From Dolomedes plantarius (taxonomy: Eukaryota > Arthropoda > Arachnida > Araneae > Dolomedidae), in the NCBI GenBank assembly GCA_907164885.2, contig OU015497.1:64190077-64254076 (forward strand): DNA of 64,000 nucleotides, given 5' to 3'. This document shows, piece by piece, positions 21,927 to 34,825 of the stretch. The translations under genes and the position numbers were made by a program. The notes beneath the pieces are model-generated. The model did no database searches. It saw nothing but the letters and a program-made list of their open reading frames with translations, and was not told the origin of the DNA. Position 1 is the first letter of the stretch, and each line of letters begins with the position of its first letter.

Positions 21927-23961
21927 CAGGGGTGGCCAAGCTCCTTGATAGTCCGAGCCATTTTTCAAAATGTGAAATTTTTCGCGAGCCGCAATTAAAT
22001 ACGTATTCAAAAGGCATGCAATACAGGTATTAAAAAAATTTTTTTACAGAAATTATATTTATTGAAAACATAAATAAAAGTACAAAATATGTGTTTTGAA
22101 TTTAAATATTAAAAATTAAACACATTTATTTTACTTCTCTTGATAATTCTTTACAATTTGGTGAATAATTGGTGACAGCACTTCTCGGTAATTCTTTGAG
22201 ATGCTGGTTAGTTTATACTGATCGGTGTTTGGATTTCACGAATTTTAAAGTGGAATAAAATGATTCACATAAGTACGTTGTTCCGAATATTGAAATAATT
22301 AGACAAGCAGCCTTTTTTCAATTCAGGATACTTCGATTCTGGTACAACTTTCCAAAATTCAGTAATCGTCATCGACTTATATTTTAATCGTAGAGCTTGA
22401 TCTTCTTGCATCTCTATTCTAATTCTCCAGATGCTTTTTGGGTCATAATTATATTGGAAATAGAAAACTTACCTTGAATTATGTTAATTTTAAATGGATT
22501 CAGAAAAAAATCAAGAGACGATTTAAAATATTTCAAGTCTTGAAATCTATTTTGGAATTCCGTCAATATTCCTTCTAGCTTTTTTATATACTCGTTGAGT
22601 TTTTCTTGTTTAATACTGGAACAATTTTTTTAAATTCGAGGAAAATGACAAAATGTTTTATTTTTAATGTCCTTTTCAAAAAGTTGTAATTTAGTTTGAA
22701 AACTAAATATACACTGTGAGAGGTCAGATATTATTTTATCTTTCCCCTGCAATTGTAAATTCAGTGTTTGCAAATGTTCCATGACATCAGTCAAAAGCAT
22801 TAAGTCTTGTAACCACTCGTCATCGTCTAATTCTAAATAGGTTATTTCCTTTTCTTTTAGAAATGCAGTTATCGGATCAAACAAATCTACAAATCGATTT
22901 AATACGTTGTAGCTAGATAACCATCTAACAATGCAAAAGAAATTAATGTCATTTGGAAGTTCTTCGTCCTTTAATTCTTCAAGGAAATTTTTGAATTGTC
23001 GATGATTTTTTACATTGGTGCGAATGTAATTTACAATGTGTAACACTGTTTTCATAACATCAGGATATTTTAAATATTTTGTAACGAGATATTCTCGGTG
23101 AATTATGCAGTGAATCGGTATGAATTGTGGAATTTGAGAATCATCTCTTAAAAGCCCAATAAGACCGATTTTTTTACCCAGCATTGCCGGAGCTCCATCA
23201 GTTGCAATGCTTACAAGTTTATTAAGAGGCACATCAAAAATTTTCATTATGGAATCTAATGCATTTTTAATATCGACACCGCGGGTTGACTCTTGAAGTG
23301 CTACTAAATCTACTAATTCTTCTTTAACAACGAAGTCAGGTGAAACAAAACGTATGAAAACTGCCAATTGCGGAAGATCTGTGATATCTGTCGATTCGTC
23401 AAGGGCTAAGCTGAATGCAATACAGTTCTTCAAATCATTTTTAAATTATATTCAAGAGATGTATTAATTGCAGTTATGCGTCGTTCGGTTGTGTGTCTCG
23501 AGATGGGAATTTGCGAAACAACTTTGTGCAATGCTGCATTATTTGGATCTAAAACTTTAAGTACATCTTCCAAGTTTTTTTTTAATAAACTCTCCCTCTC
23601 CATACGGGCGTTTTGCACGAGCAATATTCCAGGCAATAACAAAACTGGCTTCATCCACATTATTAGCTTGATTGCTAAAGGTCATCAAAATTATTGTTTA
23701 TTTAAAATTGATTTTAAAGAAGCAAGTTTATCTGATCTTAATTTGGAATTTGGTGGATACTGATTAGAAAACTGAGGATGATTGGTTTCATAATGTCGAC
23801 GTAAATTGCTAGCTTTATAATTTTTGACCGTAGAATTACAAATAACACATAATGCTTTTCCGTTATTGTCAATAAAAAAGAAATTTTCCTCCCACTCATT
23901 ATTAAAACTTCTTTTTTCTTGCTCGTATTTTCTTTTTTTTATTTTGGTTCTCTGTCGTCAT
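21927..23961 (-). mobile_element. hAT transposon, minus strand, one end seen
   Basis: The sequence starts at 21927 with CAGGGGTGGCCAA, the typical form of a hAT (Charlie-like) terminal repeat, and carries a hAT transposase gene on the minus strand. I did not find the matching inverted end to the right, so the far end may be deleted or diverged beyond recognition. Confidence 0.65.
22128..23961 (-). pseudogene. hAT transposase (BED finger type), broken
   Basis: Starts at ATG 23961. A BED-type zinc finger follows in fragments (ALCVICNSTVKNYKASNLRRHYETNH, about 23870-23790: Cys-x2-Cys...His-x4-His). Another frame (23430-23660) carries LLKKNLEDVLKVLDPNN...VSQIPISRHTTERRI. It passes into the longest open part (22630-23433, 267 codons) with the RNase H-like core: SLALDESTDITD, then SIATDGAPAMLGKKIG and IPIHCIIHREYL. 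After stop and frame changes, the hAT dimerisation region is visible near 22290-22160 (TYLCESFYSTLKFVKSKHR). Closest in style to GTF2IRD2/ZBED-like hAT proteins. Several frameshifts and stops make it a relic. Confidence 0.88.
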
Positions 23962-23999
23962 AATTTTAAAAGAACTGGGAATAAATAAAGAAATTTAGA

Positions 24000-24705
24000 A
24001 AATACAAGTTTTGTGTTATTTAAACAATAACAACACGTGTTACATACTACGAAACAAATTATAGTTAACTTACCAAAATTCCAGATTACAAATTATATCC
24101 GTAGCAAGAGTGATACAAATTGTTTCCTCCAGAGCACAATGTCAACTGTCCGTTGCAATGAAAGTTTACAAATTCAAAATCGGTCTGGAGTCGGTCGATT
24201 ACGGACGATTACGCCACTGTTTATGTTCGTTCGCGCAGTTTTCGATGAGTGATATCATTCTTAACTTGGACGGAAATTAAATTTGTTACAACGTTGCACT
24301 TAGTCTTTCATATTTGTTGTCAGTAATTTAAAAGTGTAACCAACCCTTTTTTCCTCATCAACTATCTTTTCTAATGAGTAGAGGGCACTACGTGCCTACG
24401 TCCTTATTATTTTTGTCTTTAAAAAGGGAGAGGAGCTCCCGGGGAAAAACTCCCGCCAGACAGGCGTTGGGGTTAGTAGTTGATCTTCTAATGCCGTTGA
24501 ATGTGGTTGTTGTTCTTCCTAATGTTAAAATTGTATATATGTAAATATAATTAAATTAATTATGTATGTGCTATTGTAATTAAATAAATATCTTCACCTT
24601 CTGAGATGGCGTTAGACCTGATTCCAGTTAGCTGATTTATTTTCGACGCTGAGCCTGACTAGTGGCGTTCTTTCCCGCCATAAGTGATGACACAGCCATA
24701 AGTGA
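24000..24705. other. Spacer, no gene recognised
   Basis: Contains GGGAGAGGAGCTCCCGGGG near 24426, a short palindrome, and TAGTGGCG/CATAAGTGA repeats near 24660-24705 that may belong to an unidentified element. No open frame of interest. Confidence 0.4.
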
Positions 24706-24799
24706 CGTTACAGCGCCATCTATTGATACATTTTGGAACTTTTTTTATTATGCCAAATCGTTTCCCCTTCTTCCAGTATATTCAGTTCAAATTTGAAGT

Positions 24800-25838
24800 A
24801 AAATATAAACAATAGAAATAAACAAAAATTAAAATTCAAGCATAGACTGCTAAATCACTTTAACATAAAACATATCCTGCAAAGAAAACATTTTCAATAG
24901 AGGATAGCGCAGAAGCTTCATATCCCCACAATGAAAAAAAAACAAATAAATAATCCAACAGAGATCGATAAAATTAATACGAATATAGACAAGAAACAAA
25001 CAGATATCAAGCACTCTGGGCATCCACGCACCAACGGCAAGATTCTGTATAAGTGCCGGAACTGAACCATAAAACAACAGAGGTAACAAAGATTTTCTCA
25101 TGGGACATGGCTCGTCGTGTTCCATAACAAGGAGCCCTGCTGCACGTCTTGTTCAGGGGAGTGTGATGGTTAATAAGTTACCTGAACGACTGTTACGTTT
25201 ATATAATTTAAAATTAAAAAAATATGCAAAATGTAAAGATAAAAGGTGTCTTACGTGCCCTATGGCGAACAGTAGTCAAGTGGGGGTTGGTTCAGGCAAT
25301 AGTAATCTATTTTGTAAGTGTAAGGGATTAATTTACATTATAGAGTGTCAAGAATGTAATTTATTTGGTTAAGCTGTAATGGGGGGGTGGCGCTATAGTA
25401 ATGTTACAATGACGTAACTTTCAGGATAGTATTGGCTGCTGTTTCGCCATAATCGTCACTTACGGAATTGGGGTGTGTACGCATCTTTTATTTTGCATTA
25501 GGATTTTGTGTGCTGGCATGTAAGGTGCGTTGAGCCCATACTGTAAGTTGTGTTTGTCTTTTCATTTTCTTTTTGACTTATTGCTTCCTTGGGGGACTCG
25601 GGGCCTTGGGATGTTTTTTGGGCTTACCTACATCCTATTCAGAAAGTTCCCCTTGAGGTAACTGATATGGTTAGGCTCCCTGATGACGACACCTGTCGGT
25701 TACCTCTGTTGTTTTATGGTTCAGTTCCGGCACTTATACAGAATCTTGTCGTTGGTGCGTGGATGCCCAGAGTGCTTTATTTCTGTTTGTTTCTGGTCTA
25801 TATTCGTATTATTTTTATCTCTGTTGGATTATTTATTT
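24800..25838. mobile_element. Penelope-like insertion with inverted arms
   Basis: An insert with a 15-bp target duplication. About 24940-25087 is an inverted copy of 25698-25838 (shared GTTACCTCTGTTGTTTTATG and GGTTCAGTTCCGGCACTTAT). The piece between carries a Penelope-like C-terminal coding fragment on the plus strand (25100-25375). Inverted or partially duplicated arrangements are known for Penelope-like elements. The class call rests on the coding fragment and is moderate. Confidence 0.55.
25100..25375 (+). pseudogene. Penelope-like ORF C-terminal fragment
   Basis: 90 codons in which the second half reads KCKDKRCLTCPMANSS, then FCKCKGLIYIIECQECNLFG and a stop. A Cys-rich finger followed by a cysteine, LIYII, C-x2-C is how the linker before the GIY-YIG endonuclease looks in Penelope-like retroelements. 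The stop falls where the GIY-YIG core should start, so the nuclease is missing. The RT domain is absent too. Confidence 0.55.
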
Positions 25839-26010
25839 GTTCAAATTTGAAGTCATTCTGACAAGTGGTTCTTTTTTTGCGGCCTTTTGAAAGTGGGACT
25901 TTAATTATGGACATCCTGTATATATATAGCGGATTAACAAGAAGAAGCCCTTGTTTATGTTGAGTCATGCATTAAAATGAATGATAATGATTTATATATA
26001 TATATATATA

Positions 26011-26305
26011 CAGGGTGTCCATAATTAAAGTCCCACTTTCTAAAGGCTGCAAAAAAAGAACCACTTTTCAGAATGACTTCAAATTTGAACTGAATATACT
26101 GGAAGAAGGGGGAAACGATTTGGCATAATAAAAAAAGTTCCAAAATGTTACAGCGCCATCTATTGATACATTTTGGAACTTTTTTTATTATGCCAAATCG
26201 TTTCCCCCTTCTTCCAGTATATTCAGTTCAAATTTGAAGTCATTCTGAAAAGTGGTTCTTTTTTTGCAGCCTTTTGAAAGCGGGACTTTAATTATGGACA
26301 CCCTG
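26011..26305. mobile_element. Foldback MITE, near-perfect palindrome
   Basis: 295 bases flanked by TA. The left arm (26011-26148, starting CAGGGTGTCCATAATTAAAG) is the inverted complement of the right arm (26168-26305), with few mismatches. The loop is 19 bases (26149-26167). The TA target and CAGGGTG ends suggest a Tc1/mariner-mobilised element. No coding sequence. Transcribed, it would form a hairpin of about 138 bp. Confidence 0.9.
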
Positions 26306-26393
26306 TATATATATAGCGGATTAACAAGGAGAAGCCCTTATTTATGTTGAGTCATGCCTTAAAATGAATGATAATTATATATATATATATATA

Positions 26394-27096
26394 CTAGCTG
26401 AAAACCCGCGCTTCGCTACGGAGTACATTCAAATTAAATACAACGGTCAACGTATGCAATTTATGCCAAAAAATAAATATATATATTTATAATAAATGCG
26501 ATGATCAATGTGTACAATTGATGTAAAATATATATCTATCTATATATGTATATTTATAAAAAAATCGTAAGGGATATGCATTTTTTTTTGATAATATCCA
26601 ATCGTCTGCTGCATTAGAAAGAGAAAAAAAATTTTTTTTTTGTCTATTTAGTTGTTACGCACGTGACGATAAATTTATTGAAAGTACCAGAAAAAGAAAT
26701 CACGTGATCAGCATTTAATAAATTAAATTCTAAAAATTAATCTTTAAAAATTCACCAAAAATCAGGAAATGGAGGTAAAAATTCGAAAAAAATTTCATTT
26801 TGAAGGAATTTTTATGATCTTTCTCGTGATATAAATTTTATAACCCTCAATGTATTATTTTAAATGCAAACGTAAAAAAAGTTTAAAATACAGCTTAAAA
26901 ATTTAATTTAAAAAAATCTAAGAAGAATTTTTGAAAAATCTCTCTTAGTGCACCCCTACACTATTAGAAGATTCGCCATGCAAAATTTCATCCCTTTAGG
27001 TCCAGCGGTTTGGTCTGTGCGTTGTATGTCAGTCAGTCAGTGAATGAATGAATGAATGAATGAGTCAGTTACGGAACTGTTTTATATATATATAGA
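26394..27096 (-). mobile_element. Helitron-like repeat, copy 1, complete
   Basis: On the minus strand it starts TCTATATATATA, runs through CAGTTCCGTAACTGA and a GACT/GAAT short repeat, and ends with a GC-rich stretch then CTAG followed by T. A TC start, CTAG end and insertion between A and T are Helitron hallmarks. The terminal hairpin is weak here. About 700 bp without coding capacity. The class is inference; that it is a repeat is clear (copies at 34390, 34826 and 60599). Confidence 0.65.
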
Positions 27097-27628
27097 TATA
27101 TATATTCAACATTTTCAATGAAAAAAACTGAGGACAGCATGGTAGAAGACCGAGTTCTATCCGTACACGTAGAGGAAATCCGTGACTGCGCAGACCAAAC
27201 CTTGTGGAATTTTTCGTCGTGAGTGGAGGAGTCTTGAGACAGTTCAGTTGAGGAACGTTCAGTTGAGGCATGACGGTTTAGTTAATGAAATCCTCAAGGA
27301 AATCGTGCAGACTTTTTCCTAGAGGATATCCTGCACGTGTGTGGCCACCTGTTATGACACAATTTGCCAAAATTAAGACTTATAAACGTAAAAGAAAAAA
27401 TAATTAGCTCTATTCTAGTTTTTGACGCAAGCAGAAATGAAGGGATATCTTATTAATATTTGAGGCATCAACGGTATAAAGTGAGAGAAATAATCTCCGA
27501 AGTAGCAGGAAAGATAGGTAGTCAAGTATTTCTTTTTTTCAAACTAATCTGGATGCAAAGAGGTTTGGATATTCCTAAATCATTGCCGTCCGTAACATTT
27601 CAGTTTTATTTGGGACAACAATTTTTAA

Positions 27629-28208
27629 TGGATACTGTGGCGTCACTGTAAGTTGGTAAGGCGATTCTCTCTGAGGCATTTTGAAGAAATTTCACAACTA
27701 TTGATCCATACCAAGAAAGACAGAGTTCTAATTAACAAACGAAGGCCAAATTTTTAAAACAAAACTTAACAATTTATTTACAAAAATAATTAACATTTAA
27801 AACAGTGCAACATATTCAATTTAAAAAAACCGTGCAGGTTCACAACGTACGGAGCCTAAAAACACATCCGTACCGCCTGCGTTCTCAAGCGTCTCTCCCC
27901 AATGTCTGGATTTTCAGAAGGGGTGGAGGGGCCGGCAGATTATCGGCTGACAGCTCTTCTTAGACGCCGAACTTTACTACATTGCAGAACCGTCAAGATG
28001 ACAGCTTTAGTGGCTGCATCTGTAAGGAAAACGGCTTTTAATCCCCCCACGTGTTCCGAACTGGTAGAACCGAACAACACATTCCTTGAAAAACACGCAG
28101 CTGTGTTTCAAGCCCTTGTGGGGTCTCGGGAAAAAATAAGACCCTATTTCCAGTACGCTACAATACTCCTAACTATTAAACCCCATATCCTAGGTATATG
28201 GTGTGACA
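27629..28208 (-). repeat. Probable solo LTR
   Basis: 580 bases; on the minus strand TGTCACACC...ATCCA. Flanked by TTTAA on both sides (27624-27628 and 28209-28213), as expected for a 5-bp LTR-element target duplication. An AATAAA is present on the minus strand near 27770. No internal coding region follows. The flank is A+T-rich, so the match could be chance. Confidence 0.45.
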
Positions 28209-28213
28209 TTTAA

Positions 28214-29842
28214 TATATTTACGTCTTGAGTGCTTTAGATGAAATTGAACATCCTCCATCGAGAATATAGGCCGTAATTTGATTAACCTTGTTTTATGGT
28301 TACTTGAAATAATCCGTTCTTTCTTAGTTGCCCATGGCTATTTATTCCAATTAATGACATCTAAGTAATTTTAAATACCCTTATAATTACTACCGATACA
28401 TTTGCATTTATAAAAGGATGTTACAATATATGACACAGACAGATGAAAAGAGAAAAATAAATAAATTTGAGTGCTTAAAATTATATATATTAAGACACTG
28501 CATTAATAGATGTATATTCTTAAGGCAAAATTTATTGTATGTTATATTGTATGTTAATCGTTGAAATATATTGCATGCTATGGAATAATTTTGTTTATTG
28601 TATGCTATATTGTATGTTATATAATAATCGTATGTTCATCGCATGTTTAAGGAAGAACTTTACTTATCTATTTATCAAAGTAAAAACTATGATTAAAATA
28701 TAAAATTTGCTTTTCCGTTATTTTTCGCACGTTATAGCAGTCGCGTGGGTGTATTTCATGTTTTGATGATTAAACTCTGTAGCTTTTCAAATATTATAAA
28801 GATGTGCTATTTGAAAATCACTTTTATCACAAGAACTATTTTATACGAATAACAAAACCTTTGAAATTACACATCCGAGTTTTTTTACTTTTATAAAATC
28901 ATAGTCTTTCATTTCCGGATTTAAATAGAGCTAAATTTTAAACAAACAAAAAAAATAAGACTTTTTCTGTAACTACAATTTTGATTTTCATGGTTTTAAC
29001 TCACAAAAGTATTTAATGAATATAATATCTAAAAGATACCAAAAATCACTTTTATTCACTGGGAAAAGAAATCTATAGATATATTTTATATTAATAAATG
29101 AACATTTTAAATAAAATTCATGAGACATTTTACAAGACTGCAGTATTAATAGAAAAATAGTCAGCATATTCAAATGGGAGAAATTCTACATCAATGAATT
29201 CAGTGTACCAGCCCATTTAACGTCTTATACAATTTGAAACAATATATCATGGTTTAACTCGCATTAGAGGGGAATTGGAAAACTGAAAATGGTAATTTCT
29301 GACTCAACTAAAAAAAAGGGCGTTATTATGCAGTCCGTAAAAAAAATTATCTAGCTCATTTTGAATAGGATTTAAAAGCTTTTTAAATCTTTTGAATATT
29401 TTTCAAAGACAGCTATTTTTATTGAACTGTTCTGAATTCATGCCTTTAAATTTAAGCCATTTTCCTTGTTGCTAATACTGAAAGATTTTGCATAACTGTG
29501 GGACATTGTATATAAAGCTAACTCTTCAGGGATAGCTCTAACTCTCTTGATCAACGAATTCTTGATGATCATGTTTACAAGTGATCATGTTTGGGGATTT
29601 TATAAATGCTTTTACTGTACTGTGATTTAATATTAAATTGAATTTACAGTTGCTTTGTTATCACTGCTTATACAATTGAGAGTTATGTATGCAAGCAAAT
29701 AGCATGTTCTCTAACGTTTGTCCTTTTGTAGTTTAACTAACTAGTTTCAATGTACAAGAGACATTCCGTTTAAAACTGAGAGTGAGATAAAATGAAGAAA
29801 TACGTACATCAAAATATATATTATTATTTTTTGAAATATTTG
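28214..29842. other. A+T-rich spacer
   Basis: No gene seen. Around 28500-28640 is a loose repeat of TTGTATGTTATA-like phrases. Confidence 0.5.
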
Positions 29843-30196
29843 GCGCGATAGCCCAGTTGGCAAGGTTAGCGGGCCAGTGATATGAATGTCTCTAGTTCGA
29901 TGCCAGTCGTTGAAATTCCATCGCCGTTTGCAAAATGGGGGCCGGTGAACGTAGAATCTGTCATGGCTGAAATGTCCTCCAAGTCCTCAAATTTACTTCT
30001 GGATGTGGGGGGGGGGGGGGTCAAGTGTTCAGGTCTCGTCACTTGACTCGGTTATAAATTACGAGATCGGCTTGTAGGGGGTAATGCTGGCCACCCATAT
30101 AAAGCCCCCTTGAATGAATGGCCAGCAGTTTCGGCAGTGCATAAATTGTATGGATTAAGTTCCAAAAACAATTGCCATACGTAACAACAACATTTT
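29843..30196 (+). repeat. tRNA-derived SINE, copy 1
   Basis: The head GGCGCGATAGCCCAGTTGGC resembles a tRNA A box and CTAGTTCGATGCC a B box (29895 area): the internal RNA polymerase III promoter. The body shares AATGTCCTCCAAG and GTCTCGTCACTTGACTCGGT with the SINE at 54208. It ends in GTAACAACAACAT. A run of 14 G (30007-30020) lies inside. No clean target duplication. Confidence 0.8.
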
Positions 30197-30199
30197 TCA

Positions 30200-33100
30200 A
30201 AATATCTTCCTTCAGATCATATGCAGCAGTCCCATCGTTCAATTCACTTTTCAAAGCATGTGGCGAAGGCCCTTTGTGGAAGCTACTTCAGCGAACCCTG
30301 TACAGTTGAAATGGCATCAGAGGGAGAGTCAGTTTGATTCCAGGCACTTGTCGAAGACTTCATGAGGCGGTTAAAAGGATGAACACGTTTCATCAGTTGT
30401 TATTTCTGTCTTTAGGAAATTCGGATCTTTTTCAACCATTTGTTTTCTCATAGCGCAATGAATTTAATTCCATATCTCTGAATCACTCACCTCCACTGCT
30501 GTATTGAAAACACAAACGTTCTCTAAACAGCTGCCCCAACGATGAAAACAGAATCATTTGCCAAATTTAAAAGCATCTGCCTCACCTTTTTCTTAAATTC
30601 AGGTAATCCTGTGTAGCTTCATTTTTTTCGTTTTTGCAGCGTTGCCATCTCGAGAAAAAATTACTCTGAATTTTTATGGAGCGACCTTTGTATATGCTAA
30701 CACTAAAAAAAATCCAAAAATTCAATAATAAATTCCCCATAATTGTAATCTTATTCACTAGTTTCGCATATTTAAAGACATTTATATTCATTTCTGTGCG
30801 TAACTGACACTAAACACCCCCCCCCCCACCTGTTCAAAGATCATTTTGAAACCTGAGATGCTACTTCCTTGATGAGATCACATTTCAATGCGTTTATTCC
30901 TCCCAGTGCAGTTCGAAGGCCCTGTTTAGAAAGTAATTCATTTTGTTGGCGATTACGTTAGCTTTCCCTTAATACGAAATGCTCCCGAATTAATTTTGAA
31001 TGTTTTGAAATATCATTAAACACACATAATGCATAGAAACTATTTCATACTCGAACTGAAATATTTAATATTCCCAAATTTCACTGTGTCACACAAAGTT
31101 AATCAAATATGAAATTATTCAAATCTCTATGGTCTATTGATATTCTAACTTAAGTAAATTTGTCATCATAAGCTTTTCGAAAGCTTCATATGTTATGCCA
31201 TTCGAAAATGAACGCATTTCCTAAAATTAGGCCACTTTGTTTGCACTGAATGTCCAAGGGTGTACTTAGAAATTATGTCCGCATGTAATAATATTAGTTA
31301 TGCTGAGCAAATTAGCGATGAAATATGTTCCCGTCTAGTTCGTGTGTCTGTTTGGTTCATATCTCTCAGTTTACATAAATCTTCATATATGACTGAATTC
31401 CATATAAATATCTTGCTTATGGACCATTGCAAAATGGATTGACAATATATGTATCAGAAAGTATTTTAACCTTATTTAACTATAAATACGCATGGTTTTG
31501 ATAAAAGAAAAAAATTGCTGCTTTTAAAAGCTGGAGTACACTAGCATATAAGTGCACTAACTTCCTTAGGCTTTATAACGTCTGACTCTTAACGTTTCTA
31601 ATGGACAGCGAGAAAGGAAATAATAAGTAGTATTTGTATTATAGAATATTTGTATTGAAGGATTGCATATTTGTATTGAAGGAAATAAATCATTCATTCT
31701 TAAGGTTTCTGTGTACTAGATTCACTCACCTCAATGTTAACCTATGGAGAGAATTTGTCGACTGTTTACAGCTGCATAATTGCAGATAATCAAATATAAA
31801 TGGCATCTTCAGATAGCCTGAACTTTTATGTACTTTGCAATAGGATTCATTTTATAAATTTCATCCACCAAAGGCATTGATGAGCGTTTAAATCACACTA
31901 TACCAAATTTTCCCCCGAACAATTTAAATTTTATAACTATCATTTGCATTTAAATAGAAACGAAAAATGCCCCGAGGTGTAAAATTTATTTTTCTGTTAC
32001 GGAGTATAATTAAGAAAAAATATTTAAATCCAAGTCGGTAATCCTTATCGGTAATACATTTTCTCCATAGATTAATATTGAGTTCAGACTATCCGATTAG
32101 TATACAGCAGTCTTAACTAACTGATTTCAACTCCCTAGTTAAATTAGAGCATATTGTTTAATTATATTCAGATAACGATATCCTAATTTTCTGACTACAT
32201 TTTTGAGTCCCTATGCACTCACTTTGGGTGCTAATATGAAACTTTAAATAAGCTTATAACAACTGCAAAATTTTGGAAAAAAACATAAAATTACTAAATT
32301 TTCTTTGTTTTTTTTCGGCTTGTTCTGGTAACGTTTTTCATCTAAACTGGACAATTTGATTCAATTTTCTTTGAAAATGCAATGTATATGAAGCAATTGA
32401 ATACTAATTTCATAACTTTTTTTTAGCTAAATCTTAGTAATAAGTGGTATAAACATTCATTTTTAAGGTATATGAAAGTTTAAGCTTAAAAGGGCCCGTA
32501 GTTGTTTAAATTTAGTTTGTAACTCCCTCCAAATAGCAGATATACTCACATAGTAGTAAATGTTTTCGTGGTACAGCATTTGTCTCTATTTTAAAGTCTT
32601 GATGCTTGCAGACAATCTGTCACTGTTCTTCCTTACATGAAAACATTACATCCTTATTTTTAATATTTTTGCCAATGATTGAAAAATTAAATATTGTAAA
32701 AATAAAATAGTGGGCATAAATTGCATATTGAAAAAGTAAATAACCGTTTTTTTTTCTACTATTCATATTTTGAATGATTTGCACCCACACTGTATGGGGT
32801 ACTAAACTTCCACGTGCATTTAAATCCCTGATCTGTAATTCTATTGTCACTTGTAACAATATAATTACACCAATGAGATTGTACAGTGAGTAGCGCTCTT
32901 TCACTTAATCTATGATCAACCATCACAAATTAACAAATAGAAAGTTAGACAGAAGATAGTGAATGGGATAATGTCCACAGAATATGTGCCAATAACATTG
33001 GAAAAAAATCTATTATTTTTTTTTTGTATTAGTCATCTGACGAATTTGATAGTCAAAAAACAAATGTCCTATTGCTAGAAATATAAAAATAGTGTGCAAA

Positions 33101-34389
33101 CAATATTAAAATAAGGCCTGCCTTTACTAATTGTCAATGAAAACAATGGAAGTTTCCACGAAATATGGAAAGTTTCATTCTTCAAAATTGTAAAACACTC
33201 CTGAAGAACCTAATATGACCTTGAATGTCATTAAATATTATCAAAAAATGATTTTTCACACTTTTAATGTGTAATGATTTGGAACAGTTTCCTCCTGATT
33301 TGCACTTTGCTATAGTCAACATCATACCATTCTGAAATTCTGAAAAGTGGCACTAAAAATAATCATAAATGCCACTTTTTACATCAAACATGTTGCATAG
33401 TTTATTTCTTACATATGCATATTACTCGGCCTTTCCTAGATTTCGAAAAGGCAACATAAGCATTCTTTGAAATACTCTGTCTTAAGATTCCCAGAAATTT
33501 CTCCATATAAAATTTCAAGTAATTCAAAGATTCATTTTGCTTTAATTGCCCTCAAGATAATATCGAAAATCTTTTATATAAAATCTGGGGCAAAATTAAA
33601 TCCCTTAAAATACCATCCCTCCCCCTGGAGGCTAAGGCTTGAATATCTATTTTCAATTTAAAGAAAAGACAAAATTTTAAAATAATTGTTTGAAGACGAA
33701 CATCAAAGTGATTTGAATTAATACATATTAAATGCAATCAAATGTGTTATTCACTATTAACTATAAACTTCGCATTTTAAATTATTTCTAAAACAGAATA
33801 TTTCTTACTTTAGCGATTTTCAATGAAGTAAGTTTTATAAATTAGGAAACACGAAAGCAAACGAAAATTTCATACCATTAAGCAGTATACAAAGGAATCT
33901 CGGGGAAACAGGGATTGCTTTTAATATTTAATGATTGCAGGAATATTGAGGAATCTCTCTGGTAATTTATTCATGCTTCAGACGTTATTGCGAAATATGA
34001 AAGGTTTCAAGCTTGTTAAAATATTTATATTGATTTTGAAAATAACTGGAAGAGATATCCTAATTGTAATCATCGGGTGAGATTTTCAACACTCATTATA
34101 GAACAATTGCGTGAAACTTTGTGAAAATTAGAATGCAGCCGATATTAGTCATGAATTTTAAAGGACAAACGAAAGAAAATTTGGGATACGCAACATAAAA
34201 CATATGCTTCGGTACCTCGTGCATAACTAAACGTCATTTTTACGAATAGTTAGAAAGTTTTATTTGAGTTCAATAAATAAACTAATTTTATTTATTTTTA
34301 ACCCAGGAATGAATAAACCGGTTGGGATTAAAATATATTTATGCACACAAATACTATATAAAGTCTATTTTGTCAATTTTTATATGAAA
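30200..34389. other. A+T-rich spacer, nothing recognised
   Basis: Over 4 kb without a recognisable gene or element. Open frames up to 94 codons (32620-32904 minus) have no family features and skewed composition. A C run lies near 30817. Confidence 0.5.
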
Positions 34390-34770
34390 CTAGCTGAAAA
34401 CCCGCGCTTCGCTACGGAGTACATTGAAATTAAATACAACGGTCAATGTATGCAATTAATTCAAAAAAAAAATAAATATATATATATATTTATAATAAAT
34501 ACGACGATCAATGTATACAATTGATGTAAAAAAAACATATTTATGAAAAAATCGTAATGGATATTTTTATAGACAAAATAAAGTCCAATCGTCTGCCGCA
34601 TTAGCAAGAAAAAAATATATTTTTTTTTTTTGCACGTGACGATAAATTTATTTAAAGTACCAGAAAAAGAAATCACGTGATCACCATTTAATAAATTAAA
34701 TTCTAAAAATTAATCTTTAAAAATTCATCAAAAATCAGGAAATGGAGGTAAAAATTTGAAAAATTTGCAT
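34390..34770 (-). mobile_element. Helitron-like repeat, copy 2a, 5'-truncated
   Basis: Starts at plus-strand CTAG (34390-34393), its 3' end on the minus strand, and matches copy 1 until about 34770. The 5' part is lost. It faces copy 2b. Confidence 0.7.
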
Positions 34771-34825
34771 TCCAGATCATTTAAAAACTTTAAATTTTTA
34801 AGTATGAATTTACTATATGTTTATA

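Larger units (their letters stand above)
24706..26008 (+). mobile_element. Partial foldback MITE copy split by Penelope-like insert
   Basis: 24706-24799 and 25839-25918 together equal the loop and right arm of the intact foldback at 26011-26305. Between them lie 1039 foreign bases. GTTCAAATTTGAAGT is present on both sides (24785-24799 and 25839-25853), a 15-bp target duplication. The flank after the right arm (about 25919-26008) is repeated at 26306-26390, so the host segment was also tandemly duplicated. Confidence 0.8.

Noticed and set aside
24180..24250. CAGTGGCGTAATCG (minus strand, near 24215) as the right end of the hAT element at 21927
   Set aside because: It does not match the left end CAGGGGTGGCCAA, and no 8-bp duplication was found.
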